Shown: in pieces, positions 16,454 through 25,920 of the stretch | Numbering within the stretch: the first letter of the stretch is position 1 | Layout: each line of letters opens with the position of its first letter | From: Chlorobium sp. | GTDB taxonomy: Bacteria > Bacteroidota > Chlorobiia > Chlorobiales > Chlorobiaceae | Reading direction: 5' to 3' | Assembly (NCBI GenBank): GCA_013203905.1 | Contig: JABMPC010000075.1 | Coordinates: 1 to 43,482 of the forward strand | DNA: 43,482 bases | The notes under the pieces: model-generated | The model's database searches: none | Told to the model about the DNA's origin: nothing | What the model saw: only the letters and a program-made list of their open reading frames with translations | Translations under genes and position numbers: made by a program

Positions 16454-19400
16454 TTAGCTGAAGGTTCTTGCCGCCAGGTACTCGTAGTGAGACCAGCGGG
16501 CGTCAACATCTTTCTGGATTGCCGCAAAGTACGCTTCGGCCACCTCAGGATGGCTTTTCTTGAGCATGCGGAATCGGTTTTCCATGTTCAGGAAGTCCGC
16601 TACCGGAATTTTCGGCTTTTTAGAATCAAGCTGTAGCGGGTTTTTCCCCTCTTTAAGACGATCGGGGTTGTACCGGTACAGGAGCCAGTGGCCGGAATCA
16701 ACTGCGGCTTTCTGGTTGGTGAGCCCGTGTTCCATGACGATGCCATGAGCAATGCAGTGCGAGTAGGCAATGATGATAGAGGGCCCGTCGTAGGCCTCTG
16801 CTTCAAGGAACGCCTTGAGCGTCTGTTCATCTCGTGCACCAAAAGCAACCGAGGCGACATAGGCGTTGCCGTAGCTCATGGAAATCAGCCCGAGATCTTT
16901 CTTGGTTACCGGTCGTCCGGCTGCTGCGAATTTCGCAATTGCGGCTTTCGGGGTGGCCTTTGATGCCTGTCCACCGGTATTTGAGTATACCTCTGTATCC
17001 AGAACCAGCAGATTGACATTCTTGTCGCTTGCAGTGACATGGTCGACACCACCGTATCCAATGTCGTATGCCCAGCCGTCTCCACCTACACCCCAGACGC
17101 TCTTTTTGACCAGCATGTCGGCCACTGAGAGGAGGTTTTTAGCATCGGCCGAATCATCTGTGGCAAGCTTCTCTTTCAGGGTCGCCACCCGTTTACGCTG
17201 TTCGTAAATTTCGGGTTCGGTGGTCTGCTGAGCTCCCAGAATCTCTCCGACAAGCGTGTCGCCGATCGAGGAGGAGAGGCGCTGAAGCAGTTCCTGTGCG
17301 AACTCCTGCTGTTTGTCGATCGAGAGGCGGAATCCGAGCGCAAACTCGGCCGTGTCTTCAAAGAGCGAGTTTGACCATGTTGGTCCAAGCCCCTGCGCAT
17401 TGCAGGTGTAGGGGGTGGTCGGGAGGTTGCCTCCGTAAATTGATGAGCAGCCGGTGGCGTTGCCGATGACGAGGCGATCTCCGAAGAGCTGCGTCATCAT
17501 TTTAACATAGGGCGTTTCGCCGCAGCCGGAGCATGCTCCTGAGAACTCGAAAAGGGGTTCCTGAAGCTGCTGCTCCTTGATAAGGCGGGGGTTGATTTTT
17601 GTCCGGTCGAATTCGGGAATGTTAAGGTAGAAGTTCCAGTTGTCGACCTCGCTTTCACGGAGCGGTTCCTGCGGCTGCATGACAAGCGCCTTGCGCTCGG
17701 GGTTCGCTTTGTCTTTAGCAGGGCAGATGTTTGCGCATATTCTGCAACCTGTGCAGTCTTCCGGGGCAACCTGAATAGTGTACTTCATTCCCGCCCAGCT
17801 GGTTCCTTTAGCCTCTATGGACTTGAAAGTGCGGGGGGCATTTTCAAGATATTTCGGATCGTACACTTTTGCACGGATTGCCGCGTGAGGGCACACCAAG
17901 GCGCATTTACCGCATTCTATGCAGAGGTCCGACTCCCATACGGGAATTTCCGAGGCGAGGTTCCGCTTTTCAAATTTGGCGGTTCCAATGGGGTAGACGC
18001 CATCTGCGGGAAGATCGCTGACAGGAATGTCGTCACCCTCTCCGGAAATGATGCGGGCAAGCACATTGCAGACAAACTCGGGCGCTTCGCCTACAATCGG
18101 GTCGCGCATCTTTTTTGTGCTGTCTGCCACGGTGCCGATGGCTACTTCGTGCAGGTTTGCCAGCGTGTCGTCAACGGCCTGGATGTTCTGGCGAACAACC
18201 TCATCACCCTTCTTTCCGTAGGTGGTCCTGATTGCATCCTTGATCTTTTCAATAGCCTCCTGGCGGGGGAGTACCCCCGATATGGCAAAGAAGCAGGCCT
18301 GCATGATGGTGTTGATTCGCTGACCCATGCCACTTTCCTGAGCAACCTTATAGGCATCAATGGTAAAGAGCTTCGCCTCTTTGCGGATCAGCTGTTCCTG
18401 AACGACGCGGGGCAGGTTTTCCCAAATCTCTTCGGTCGCATAGTGAGAGTTGAGGAGCAGAGTGCCGCCTTTTTTCAGATTTTTCACCAGATTGATCATT
18501 TCCAGGAAGATCCAGTGGTGACAGCCGATGAACTGGGCTTCAGTGATCAGGTAGGTCGAGTGGATCTCCTTTGGTCCGAACCGGAGGTGCGAAGTGGTGA
18601 TGGAACCGGCCTTTTTCGAGTCGTAGACAAAGTAGCCCTGTGCGTAGTTCGGAGTGTTTTCGCCGATGATCTTGATGCTGTTTTTGTTGGCGCCAACCGT
18701 ACCGTCAGAACCGAGGCCGTAGAAAAGGGCCCGGAACATCTCGTCGGGTTCGATGGAGAAGTTCCGGTCGAACTCAAGGCTGAGGTTTGTGACATCGTCT
18801 GTAATGCCGACGGTGAAATGGTTTTTCGGAGAGGACAGCGACATGTTGTCCAGTACCGCTTTGACCATTGCAGGGGTGAACTCTTTTGAAGAGAGTCCGT
18901 AACGGCCGCCTGTGACTTTGGGCATTGTTTTGATCGAGCCGCTGGCCACGCCTTCCGTGAATGCGTTGACGGTGTCGAGATAGAGGGGTTCACCGGCACT
19001 TCCGGGCTCCTTGACCCGGTCAAGTACGGAAACTGATTTGACTGAGGCCGGGAAGGCAGCCAGAAAGCGTTCGATGTCGAAAGGACGATAGAGGCGGACA
19101 TTGACAACGCCAACCTTTTCGCCGGTTTTGTTCAGGTATTCAACAGTTTCGCGGACGGTTTCAACGCCCGATCCCATGAGAACCACAACCCGTTCAGCGT
19201 CGGGTGCCCCGTAGTACTGATAGACTTTATAGTTGCGGCCGGTCAGCTGGCCGAATTTGTCCATCATCTTCTGGGTGATGGCCGGGCATTCGTTATAATA
19301 TGTGTTGACGGTCTCGCGTCCCTGGAAATAGGTGTCAGGGTTTTGGGAAGTGCCGCGGATGGTTGGGGCGTCGGGGGTCATTGCCCGCTTGCGGTGGGCG

Positions 19401-20002
19401 ATGACAAGGTCGTCGCTGATCATTTCACGGATGACTTCATCGGGAACAACCTCGATTTTGGCGATTTCATGGGAGGTTCTGAATCCGTCGAAAAAGTGCA
19501 TGATGGGAACCCGCGACTCAAGAGTGGCTGCGGCAGAAATAAGGGCCATGTCCATGACCTCCTGAACCGAGCTTGAGGCGAGCAGTGAGAAGCCCGTGCC
19601 CCGTACAGACATGACATCGCTGTGGTCTCCGAAAATGGAGAGTCCCTGTGCGGCCAGTGAACGGGCTGAAACATGGAGGACACAGGGAGAGAGTTCGCCT
19701 GCTATCTTGTACATGTTTGGAATCATCAGGAGCAGTCCCTGTGATGCCGTGAAGGTGGTGGTCAGGGCACCGGTCTGAAGGGCTCCGTGAACCGCCGCTG
19801 CTGCGCCGGCCTCACTCTGCAGTTCATCAATTTTGGGAACGGTTCCCCAAAGATTCTTGACACCTTCGGACGCCCAGGCGTCCGAATATTCACCCATGGG
19901 TGATGCCGGTGTGATTGGGTAGATGCAGATTACTTCACTGGTGCGGTAGGAAATGTGCGCGAGAGCTTCATTTCCCTCCATAGTTTTATAAGTCCGGCTC
20001 AT
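16454..20002 (-). CDS. nifJ: Pyruvate:ferredoxin oxidoreductase (pyruvate synthase), single-chain type
   Basis: The enzyme interconverts pyruvate, CoA and oxidised ferredoxin with acetyl-CoA, CO2 and reduced ferredoxin. In green sulfur bacteria it runs toward pyruvate, fixing CO2 made available by the reverse TCA cycle. The 1182-residue chain holds all domains in the usual order: N-terminal pyruvate domain (ICIYPITPASPMGE), the CoA/domain III region, two [4Fe-4S] sites (CIECGKCALVCP near residue 690 and CTGCRICANICP near 747), a further cysteine site CSGCGETPYVK near 820, and the thiamine diphosphate site GDGWAYDIGYGG near 975. The ATG at 20002 (MSRTYKTMEGNEA) is preferred over a GTG four codons upstream. 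It stands alone, with a terminator at its 3' end. Confidence 0.96.
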   Translation of the reverse strand: MSRTYKTMEGNEALAHISYRTSEVICIYPITPASPMGEYSDAWASEGVKNLWGTVPKIDELQSEAGAAAAVHGALQTGALTTTFTASQGLLLMIPNMYKIAGELSPCVLHVSARSLAAQGLSIFGDHSDVMSVRGTGFSLLASSSVQEVMDMALISAAATLESRVPIMHFFDGFRTSHEIAKIEVVPDEVIREMISDDLVIAHRKRAMTPDAPTIRGTSQNPDTYFQGRETVNTYYNECPAITQKMMDKFGQLTGRNYKVYQYYGAPDAERVVVLMGSGVETVRETVEYLNKTGEKVGVVNVRLYRPFDIERFLAAFPASVKSVSVLDRVKEPGSAGEPLYLDTVNAFTEGVASGSIKTMPKVTGGRYGLSSKEFTPAMVKAVLDNMSLSSPKNHFTVGITDDVTNLSLEFDRNFSIEPDEMFRALFYGLGSDGTVGANKNSIKIIGENTPNYAQGYFVYDSKKAGSITTSHLRFGPKEIHSTYLITEAQFIGCHHWIFLEMINLVKNLKKGGTLLLNSHYATEEIWENLPRVVQEQLIRKEAKLFTIDAYKVAQESGMGQRINTIMQACFFAISGVLPRQEAIEKIKDAIRTTYGKKGDEVVRQNIQAVDDTLANLHEVAIGTVADSTKKMRDPIVGEAPEFVCNVLARIISGEGDDIPVSDLPADGVYPIGTAKFEKRNLASEIPVWESDLCIECGKCALVCPHAAIRAKVYDPKYLENAPRTFKSIEAKGTSWAGMKYTIQVAPEDCTGCRICANICPAKDKANPERKALVMQPQEPLRESEVDNWNFYLNIPEFDRTKINPRLIKEQQLQEPLFEFSGACSGCGETPYVKMMTQLFGDRLVIGNATGCSSIYGGNLPTTPYTCNAQGLGPTWSNSLFEDTAEFALGFRLSIDKQQEFAQELLQRLSSSIGDTLVGEILGAQQTTEPEIYEQRKRVATLKEKLATDDSADAKNLLSVADMLVKKSVWGVGGDGWAYDIGYGGVDHVTASDKNVNLLVLDTEVYSNTGGQASKATPKAAIAKFAAAGRPVTKKDLGLISMSYGNAYVASVAFGARDEQTLKAFLEAEAYDGPSIIIAYSHCIAHGIVMEHGLTNQKAAVDSGHWLLYRYNPDRLKEGKNPLQLDSKKPKIPVADFLNMENRFRMLKKSHPEVAEAYFAAIQKDVDARWSHYEYLAARTFS

Positions 20003-20264
20003 ACTGGCAGTCACTGGATTGGTGTTAATGAAGAGGTATGTGCAAATGCAAAGTCATGATGCAGATTGTTGGTACGCCGCATGTAAAAAATCACGGAAAA
20101 CCTGCATCAAAAGAGAGTCGAGGCGACTGGAAAGATAGAAAAAAAAATCCATATCGCTCAATTTAATTACATTCATGTACCCGAGGGCCGCAGTGGGTTC
20201 ACTTTATGCGGGAGCTGGCATCAATGGGGCTATTTTTTTAAACATTTTGGTACAGGGGGATTGG

Positions 20265-21014
20265 ATGGAAGGTGCTGTTGATCAGGAAAACATTGTTTAC
20301 GGACGCAATGCCGTTCTTGAGCTTCTCCGTGAAAAACCCGAGAGCATCGAGAAAATTTATTTTCAGTTCAACACCACTCATCCAAAACTGAAAGAGATTC
20401 TCATTACTGCGCGCCGCCAAAAGCTGATCACGGGAAAAGCCCGTCTGGAAAAGCTCTCACTCATAGCCGGCACAACAAAGCATCAGGGAGTCTGTGCCCT
20501 CATCAGCACGGTTACATATTATACCATTGAAGAGTTGCTTTCAGTTCCCCGCAATACCGCGCCTCTTCTTGTTGTTCTTCAGGGGCTTGATGATCCGCAT
20601 AATATCGGCGCCATCATCCGGACTGCAGAGGCTGTGGCTGCGGACGGCGTTGTTCTTGTGGAGGGGAAGGGTGCTCCCGTCAATGCGGTTGTCCACAAGG
20701 CTTCTGCCGGTGCGCTTTCTCATATGAGAGTTGCGAAGGTGAAAAGTCTGGTGCGGTGTCTTGAGTTTCTTCATGCGAGCGGGTTCAGGGTAATTGCTAC
20801 CGACATGGAGGCGGAGACCAATTATACCGATGCCGATTTCCGGCTGCCGACCGCCATTGTGCTCGGCGCCGAGGGTTCGGGGCTTGCTCCAGAGGCCATG
20901 GAATATTGTGATGAAACCCTCCGCATTCCCATGGCTGGCTGTGTAGAGTCGCTCAATGTGAGCGTGACTGCCGGGGTGGTGCTTTATGAGGCGATGCGGC
21001 AGCGTCTGCTGTAG
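20265..21014 (+). CDS. rlmB: SpoU/TrmH-family RNA 2'-O-methyltransferase, RlmB-type
   Basis: The 249-residue SPOUT enzyme methylates a ribose 2'-OH, most likely G2251 in the 23S rRNA peptidyl-transferase loop (RlmB/TrmH group 3). The N-terminal substrate-binding domain opens with IVYGRNAVLELL. The three SPOUT motifs are LDDPHNIGAIIRTAEA, VLGAEGSGLAPEA and IPMAGCVESLNVSVTAGVVLYEA. The last two form the knotted SAM site. The start is the ATG at 20265, four bases after a strong AGGGGGA (20254-20260); an upstream in-frame ATG at 20175 would add 30 residues unlike the family. It is followed by gcvH after 128 bases and a weak possible terminator. Confidence 0.92.
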   Translation: MEGAVDQENIVYGRNAVLELLREKPESIEKIYFQFNTTHPKLKEILITARRQKLITGKARLEKLSLIAGTTKHQGVCALISTVTYYTIEELLSVPRNTAPLLVVLQGLDDPHNIGAIIRTAEAVAADGVVLVEGKGAPVNAVVHKASAGALSHMRVAKVKSLVRCLEFLHASGFRVIATDMEAETNYTDADFRLPTAIVLGAEGSGLAPEAMEYCDETLRIPMAGCVESLNVSVTAGVVLYEAMRQRLL

Positions 21015-21036
21015 GGCGATGGGGCGGATTGCCGCT

Positions 21037-21056
21037 GGCCGGTGTTTCGGCTTTTT
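21037..21056 (+). terminator. Weak possible terminator after rlmB
   Basis: A short stem GGCCG (21037-21041) with CGGCT (21048-21052), one pair being G-U, around a six-base loop is followed by TTTTT. The stem is short, so it may only partly separate rlmB from gcvH. Confidence 0.35.
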
Positions 21057-21142
21057 CAAAAAATCAGAAAAATAGTACCTTCTGTTACAGCCAACGGATA
21101 GAGAATTTTCCTCTCTTTTGAACACTTTTTCTTTTACCTGCC

Positions 21143-21526
21143 ATGAATGTCCCCGGAGATCTTCGCTACACTAAAGACCATGAATGGGTCAAACTGCTTG
21201 CAGACGGCAAGACAGCGCTTGTAGGCATTACCGATTTTGCCCAGTCGGAGCTTGGCGACATTGTGTTTGTTGAGCTGAAAGCGGAAGGAACCGTTCTTAA
21301 GGAACAGGAGATTTTTGGTACTGTTGAGGCAGTCAAGACCGTTGCCGACCTGTTCGCTCCGGTGGCAGGAGCAGTTCTCGAAGTCAATCCGGCGCTTGAT
21401 TCGGCCGAGACGGTGAACCAGGACCCCTATGGCGAGGGGTGGATGGTGAAGCTGAGGGTGGATGACCCTTCGGCGCTCGATGCCCTCATGGACGCTGCCG
21501 CCTACACCGAGATGATAGGGGGGTAG
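21143..21526 (+). CDS. gcvH: Glycine cleavage system H protein
   Basis: GcvH carries the methylamine group on a lipoyl-lysine between the P, T and L proteins of the glycine cleavage complex. The 127-residue protein opens with the family's [12 protein letters not shown] and has Lys65 in [18 protein letters not shown] as the lipoylation site. The C-terminal [14 protein letters not shown] is also typical. It sits six bases upstream of gcvPA, and the two are surely co-transcribed. The T protein and the second half of the P protein are not in the window. Loaded with octanoate or lipoate, GcvH can also donate lipoyl groups to other complexes, which is a known role in some bacteria and only a possibility here. 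Confidence 0.96.
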   Translation: MNVPGDLRYTKDHEWVKLLADGKTALVGITDFAQSELGDIVFVELKAEGTVLKEQEIFGTVEAVKTVADLFAPVAGAVLEVNPALDSAETVNQDPYGEGWMVKLRVDDPSALDALMDAAAYTEMIGG

Positions 21527-21532
21527 CGCGGA

Positions 21533-22864
21533 ATGCCATTCATAATCAATACAGCCGCCGACAGAGCTGAGATGCTTACTGCTGCCGGCGCGGAGTCGTT
21601 CAATGATCTTATTACCGATATTCCCGAAGAGATCCGTCTGAAAAAAGCACTTGAGCTGGCTCCCGCCCTCGATGAAATGGCGGTGCGACGCCAGTTGGAG
21701 TCGCTGGCCGCCCGTAACCGCAGCACTGCCGGTTATGTCAGTTTTCTCGGTGGCGGGGCCTATGACCATTTCATCCCTTCGGCCATCAGGACTATTGTTT
21801 CAAGAAGCGAGTTCTACACCGCCTACACACCCTATCAGGCGGAGGTGTCCCAGGGCACCCTGCAGGCCATTTACGAGTATCAGAGTCTTATCTGCCGCCT
21901 CTACGGCATGGATGTGGCCAATGCTTCCATGTATGACGGTGCAACCGCTCTTGCTGAAGCCGCCCTGATGGCGATGAATGTGACCGGACGGGAGCGGATT
22001 GTGGTTGCCGGGCAGCTGCATCCTTGGAACAGTTCGGTGCTTTCCACCTATCTTGGTGCGGCAGGGCACTCTGCGGTGATTCAGAACAGTGTTGACGATG
22101 GCGTAGGTTCCATTGCCAGCCTTCGCGGCATGGTTGACGGCTCCGTTGCTGCCGTGATTGTGCAGCAGCCAAACTTTTACGGCTGCCTTGAGGATGTTGA
22201 GGAAATAGGCGCTATTGCCCGTGAAGCAGGAGCGCTGTTCATTGTTTCTGCCGATCCGCATTCTCTCGGCGTGCTTGAAGCGCCCGGCACATACGGGGCC
22301 GACATTGCGGTGGGTGAAGGTCAGCCTCTTGGAAGTGCGCAGAGTTTCGGCGGACCCTATCTCGGCATCTTTGCCGTTCGCGAAAAGTTTGTGCGCAAAA
22401 TTCCGGGGCGTCTGGTCGGTATGACGAAAGACTGCGACGGGCGTGATGGATTCATTCTGACGCTTCAGACGAGAGAACAGCATATCCGCAGGGAAAAGGC
22501 GACTTCAAACATCTGCACCAATCAGGCGCTCAATGCATTGCAGGCGGCAGTCTATCTTTCTCTTCTCGGACGGGAGGGGATGCGGGAGGTTGCCGGTCAG
22601 TCTTTGGAGAAGGCCCACTATCTTGCAGCCAGAATTGTGGAGATTCCTGGATATTCACTTCGTTTCAGTGCCTCGTTTTTCAGGGAATTCGTGCTCACCA
22701 CGCCGGTTCAGCCGTCGGTAATTGTGGAGCGTATGCTTGAAGAGGGCATTTTTGCCGGCATCGATCTCTCCGCCTTTGGCGATGAGGGACTGCTTGTGTC
22801 GGTGACGGAGAAGAGGACCCGGGAGGAGATGGACCGTTATACCGATATCCTCAGATCGTTTTAG
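21533..22864 (+). CDS. gcvPA: Glycine dehydrogenase (decarboxylating) subunit 1
   Basis: This is the N-terminal half of the split glycine decarboxylase (P protein), which forms an alpha2beta2 enzyme with GcvPB and transfers the glycine aminomethyl group to lipoyl-GcvH. The 443-residue length and landmarks fit: [67 protein letters not shown], and [18 protein letters not shown]. The PLP lysine lies in the GcvPB half, whose gene is not nearby. The stop overlaps that of dapA by four bases (convergent). Two hairpins within the dapA 3' end lie just downstream and may end this message. Confidence 0.96.
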   Translation: MPFIINTAADRAEMLTAAGAESFNDLITDIPEEIRLKKALELAPALDEMAVRRQLESLAARNRSTAGYVSFLGGGAYDHFIPSAIRTIVSRSEFYTAYTPYQAEVSQGTLQAIYEYQSLICRLYGMDVANASMYDGATALAEAALMAMNVTGRERIVVAGQLHPWNSSVLSTYLGAAGHSAVIQNSVDDGVGSIASLRGMVDGSVAAVIVQQPNFYGCLEDVEEIGAIAREAGALFIVSADPHSLGVLEAPGTYGADIAVGEGQPLGSAQSFGGPYLGIFAVREKFVRKIPGRLVGMTKDCDGRDGFILTLQTREQHIRREKATSNICTNQALNALQAAVYLSLLGREGMREVAGQSLEKAHYLAARIVEIPGYSLRFSASFFREFVLTTPVQPSVIVERMLEEGIFAGIDLSAFGDEGLLVSVTEKRTREEMDRYTDILRSF

Positions 22865-23751
22865 ATAAGTCCCAGAGAGAGCATCTCTTCGGAGAGCAGT
22901 CTGCGGCTCTCCTCTGACACCGGTGTCAGAGGAAGCCGGTAGACCTCTTTGATCATACCCATCATGGCAAGGGCGCATTTGATTGGCACCGGATTGCTCT
23001 CGATGAAATTGAGCCTGAAAAGGTTACGGTAAGTTTTGCTTATCCGGCGCGCTTCTTCAAGATTTCCTTCTGCAACGCTGTCAACCAGCTGCTTTACGGC
23101 GGCAGGAACCTGGTTGGCGGCTACTGAAATGACCCCGTCTCCCCCCATAGCCATGAATGGCAGAATAAGCGTATCTTCACCGGTGAGTACCGAAAAGTTG
23201 TCGGGGCGTCCATCAAGAAGGTCGGCAATCTGGGTAAAATTGTCGGAGGCCTCTTTCACCGCTGCGATGTTGCTGAAGTTGCCAGCGAGCCGGAGGATGG
23301 TCTCTGCGCTTACATTGCATCCCGTCCGTCCTGGAACATTGTAGATGATGATGGGTACCGATACTGCTTCGGCTATGTGGCGGTAGTGCTGGTAGATGCC
23401 CTCCTGTGAGGGTTTGCTGTAGTAAGGGGCAACGGAGAGAATTGCCTCGGCTCCGGCATCCTCGGCGTTTTTGGCAAGCGTGACTGCTGAACGGGTTGAG
23501 TTAGTCCCTGCGCCAGCTGCAACGAGCATTTTCCCATTTGCCTCATCTCTTACGATGCGTATGATTTCTGCCTGCTCCTCGGGGTTGAGGGTGGGTGATT
23601 CGCCTGTTGTACCGCAGGGGATGATGATGTCTGTGCCGGCCTCGGCATGAAACTGTACCAGTTGTTTCAGGGCGTCGGTATCAATGGAAAAATCTTCTCT
23701 GAAAGGGGTTACCAGGGCAACAGCGCTGCCTTTGAGGTATCGATTGGACAT
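22861..23751 (-). CDS. dapA: 4-hydroxy-tetrahydrodipicolinate synthase
   Basis: DapA condenses pyruvate with aspartate semialdehyde, the first committed step to diaminopimelate and lysine. The 296-residue TIM-barrel protein shows [17 protein letters not shown], the pyruvate-contact loop [14 protein letters not shown], the catalytic tyrosine in [14 protein letters not shown], and the Schiff-base lysine in [13 protein letters not shown]. It is the usual bacterial length. It follows recN in the same direction with a 67-base gap and ends against gcvPA. The last 20 codons contain a perfect 22-bp palindrome and an adjoining 7-bp stem. Confidence 0.97.
   Translation of the reverse strand: MSNRYLKGSAVALVTPFREDFSIDTDALKQLVQFHAEAGTDIIIPCGTTGESPTLNPEEQAEIIRIVRDEANGKMLVAAGAGTNSTRSAVTLAKNAEDAGAEAILSVAPYYSKPSQEGIYQHYRHIAEAVSVPIIIYNVPGRTGCNVSAETILRLAGNFSNIAAVKEASDNFTQIADLLDGRPDNFSVLTGEDTLILPFMAMGGDGVISVAANQVPAAVKQLVDSVAEGNLEEARRISKTYRNLFRLNFIESNPVPIKCALAMMGMIKEVYRLPLTPVSEESRRLLSEEMLSLGLI
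22891..22932. repeat. Tandem hairpins in the dapA 3' coding end, downstream of gcvPA
   Basis: A 7-bp stem (GGAGAGC at 22891-22897 with 22906-22912) adjoins a perfect 22-bp palindrome at 22911-22932, whose halves are CCTCTGACACC and its reverse complement. Both lie within the dapA coding region and begin 27 bases past the gcvPA stop. No T tract follows on the + strand. They could fold in the gcvPA transcript 3' end or in the dapA message. Confidence 0.7.
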
Positions 23752-23818
23752 GCTTTGTGTTTCCGGTTTAAAGGTAGTCGGTTATTTGTAGGCATAATAA
23801 GGCAATCTTCCGGATTTT

Positions 23819-25540
23819 CTAAACGGAAGGGGGCTTAATTGTTGCTGCAGCCTCTACCAGTTCCCCGGCAAGGCTGAGCGATGAGGCCGAGCGGTGTTCA
23901 CCGCTGATGAGGGCGGCGATCGCTTCAAGTCTTTCGGTCCCCTCAATTTCACTTACCCTGGTGAGGGTCCGGCTGTTTTCCACCACCTTGTGGACGCATA
24001 GGTGGCTGTTGCCCATGGCGGCAATCTGCGGAAGGTGGGTGATGGCGATGATCTGGTGAAGGCTTGAAAGGCTTTTGATGTTTCTTCCCACGGCATCGGC
24101 AATACGGCCGCTTATGCCGGTGTCAATTTCGTCGAAAATGAGTATGGGAAGGTCGGTATTGGTTGCCAGTGCGCTTTTCATGGCGAGCATGACGCGCGAA
24201 ATTTCACCGCCCGAGGCCACTTTGACGAGTGGACGGGGCTTTTCACCGGGGTTTGCCGATATGAGAAATTCAATGCTGTCGTAGCCGGCGCCCTGAGTAT
24301 CGTAAGTGATTCCCTCTATTGTGATGTCTCCTTCCGGGTCGGGTGTGTGGGTGAGGCTGACAATGAAGATCGCTCTGGGTATGCCGAGCTCAGAGAGTTG
24401 CTCCTTTACCGAAGTTTCAAGCCGTTTTGCCGCCTCCTTCCGTTTTTGCGAGAGCTGAAGCGCTGTATGAGACAGTTCGGAGCGCAGGGAGGCAAGTGAG
24501 GCTTCTGTTCTCAGGAGCGCCTCTTCCCCCCCTTCATCGGCGTTCAGCTGCCCTTCAAGTTCAAGGGCCAGACGGGGGATTTCGTCAGGAGCTACGGCAT
24601 ATTTTTTTGCGGTGCGACCGATGAGGTGGTGTCGTTGGCGAAGGGAGTCGAGCAGAACCGGGTTGTGGTCAATGCCCGCACTGTAGCTTCGGCTGAAGCG
24701 GTAGAGCTCGTCAACGCTGTCGGTTGCAACTCGTGCCAGTTCAGTCATTTCATTGAACCGGGGGTCTATGGCGGCAAGTTTTTCAGTAATTTTTGATGCA
24801 GAGCCGAGTGCCGGGTAGATGGCGTTGTCGGCGTCGTAGAGAAGTGAGTTCAGTGATGAGCAGAGTTCAGCAAGAGTTTCGGCATTTTCGAGGAGCGAAA
24901 TCTGCTGTTGCAGTTCCTCATATTCTTCTTCCTGCACTCCTGTTTCGCTGAGTTCCCGATACTGAAAATCAAGAAGATCGCGCTTTTCGGCGAGGGCTTC
25001 CGCATTGTTTCTCTGGGAGTTGAGTTTCTTCCGGAGCAGCTGGATTTCCTCTTTCTGTGCTCTGCAGGTTTCGGCATCAGCAGCTGTTCCGGCAAATGCA
25101 TCAAGCAGAGTTTCATGGGTTCTCGGCTGGAGCAACAGCTGGTGTTCGTGCTGGCCGTGCAGGTCGATGAGTAGTTCGCCAACCTGTTTGAGGAGGGCGA
25201 CGGTGCAGGGGGTATCGTTGATGAAGCATCGCGACTGTCCTGTTGCCGAAAGCTCCCTGCGTATGATGAGCTCCGCTCCGGGGTCTATCTCTGCAGACCG
25301 GAGAAGCGCTTCAGTGGAAAAAGGGATGTTATTCCGGAAGATTGCCTCAATCACCGCTTTCGTGGTGTCTGTACGGACCATTTCGCTGCTGGAACGGTCG
25401 CCGAGAACAAGACCGAGAGCTCCTATGATGATGGATTTGCCGGCACCGGTTTCGCCTGTTATGACTGTGAGTCCAGGCTGAAACGCAATGGTCAGCTCTT
25501 CAATCAGTGCGAAGTTTCTGATGTAAAGGCTTGATAGCAT
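23819..25540 (-). CDS. recN: DNA repair protein RecN
   Basis: RecN is an SMC-like ATPase that acts early in double-strand break repair. The 573-residue protein has the N-terminal LSSLYIRNFALIEEL and Walker A GETGAGKSIIIGALGLVLGD. A long coiled-coil middle (about residues 155-360) is rich in glutamate, leucine and glutamine. The C-terminal half has the ABC signature VASGGEISRVMLAMKSAL, Walker B LPILIFDEIDTGISG and the switch histidine in IIAITHLPQIAAMG. The start is the ATG at 25540. It is downstream of tatA but separated by a strong hairpin terminator. Confidence 0.97.
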   Translation of the reverse strand: MLSSLYIRNFALIEELTIAFQPGLTVITGETGAGKSIIIGALGLVLGDRSSSEMVRTDTTKAVIEAIFRNNIPFSTEALLRSAEIDPGAELIIRRELSATGQSRCFINDTPCTVALLKQVGELLIDLHGQHEHQLLLQPRTHETLLDAFAGTAADAETCRAQKEEIQLLRKKLNSQRNNAEALAEKRDLLDFQYRELSETGVQEEEYEELQQQISLLENAETLAELCSSLNSLLYDADNAIYPALGSASKITEKLAAIDPRFNEMTELARVATDSVDELYRFSRSYSAGIDHNPVLLDSLRQRHHLIGRTAKKYAVAPDEIPRLALELEGQLNADEGGEEALLRTEASLASLRSELSHTALQLSQKRKEAAKRLETSVKEQLSELGIPRAIFIVSLTHTPDPEGDITIEGITYDTQGAGYDSIEFLISANPGEKPRPLVKVASGGEISRVMLAMKSALATNTDLPILIFDEIDTGISGRIADAVGRNIKSLSSLHQIIAITHLPQIAAMGNSHLCVHKVVENSRTLTRVSEIEGTERLEAIAALISGEHRSASSLSLAGELVEAAATIKPPSV

Positions 25541-25575
25541 GTGGCTGGCAGCAGTGGGAGTGAATGGCGCATTCT

Positions 25576-25605
25576 CTCAAAAAGCCCGGTGTCGGGCTTT
25601 TTGAG
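25576..25605 (-). terminator. Intrinsic terminator after tatA
   Basis: A perfect 13-bp stem (25576-25588 with 25593-25605) around a 4-base loop has AAAAA on one side and TTTTT on the other within the arms. It starts 11 bases past the tatA stop and lies 35 bases before recN, so it ends the tatA message. Confidence 0.88.
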
Positions 25606-25616
25606 GTTTCGGGGCG

Positions 25617-25826
25617 TTATTCCTTATCCTTGACGGGCTCTTTTTTTTGTGTCGGAGTATCGTCAATGGCGCTGTTGAACTCCTCTTCAATCTCTGTCTG
25701 TGCTTTTTTGAACTCTTTCATTCCCCGTCCGAGACCTTTTGCAAGTTCGGGGAGTTTCTTGGCTCCAAACAGCAGGAGAATAATCAGCAGAATGAGAATA
25801 AGTTCCTGTCCTCCTAATCCAAACAT
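25617..25826 (-). CDS. tatA: Sec-independent protein translocase TatA
   Basis: TatA oligomers form the passage for folded proteins in the twin-arginine system. The 69-residue protein has the family architecture: short N-terminus MFGLGGQE, one membrane helix (about residues 8-20), the FG hinge [16 protein letters not shown], an amphipathic helix with GMKEFKKAQ, and a charged tail. TatA rather than TatB is favoured by the short tail and the [10 protein letters not shown] motif. tatC is not nearby. An export route for cofactor-bearing proteins is expected in a phototroph with periplasmic redox enzymes. Confidence 0.93.
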   Translation of the reverse strand: MFGLGGQELILILLIILLLFGAKKLPELAKGLGRGMKEFKKAQTEIEEEFNSAIDDTPTQKKEPVKDKE

Positions 25827-25920
25827 CGATGTTCCTCCTCCATAAGTTGAAAATATGATTGCACTCTATTGCCTGATACTTATATAATCAATAGGGGTGC
25901 TTAAAGCAAGAATATTTCCC

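Noticed and set aside
17885-18889. 334-codon open frame on the + strand inside por
   Set aside because: It is antisense to a strongly conserved enzyme; the translation has no recognisable domain, no start context and is explained by codon bias of the por gene.
21015-21142. Glycine riboswitch ahead of gcvH
   Set aside because: The gap is long enough for one aptamer, but I cannot find the conserved GGAGAG/ACCGAAGG-type core; only a weak hairpin is present.
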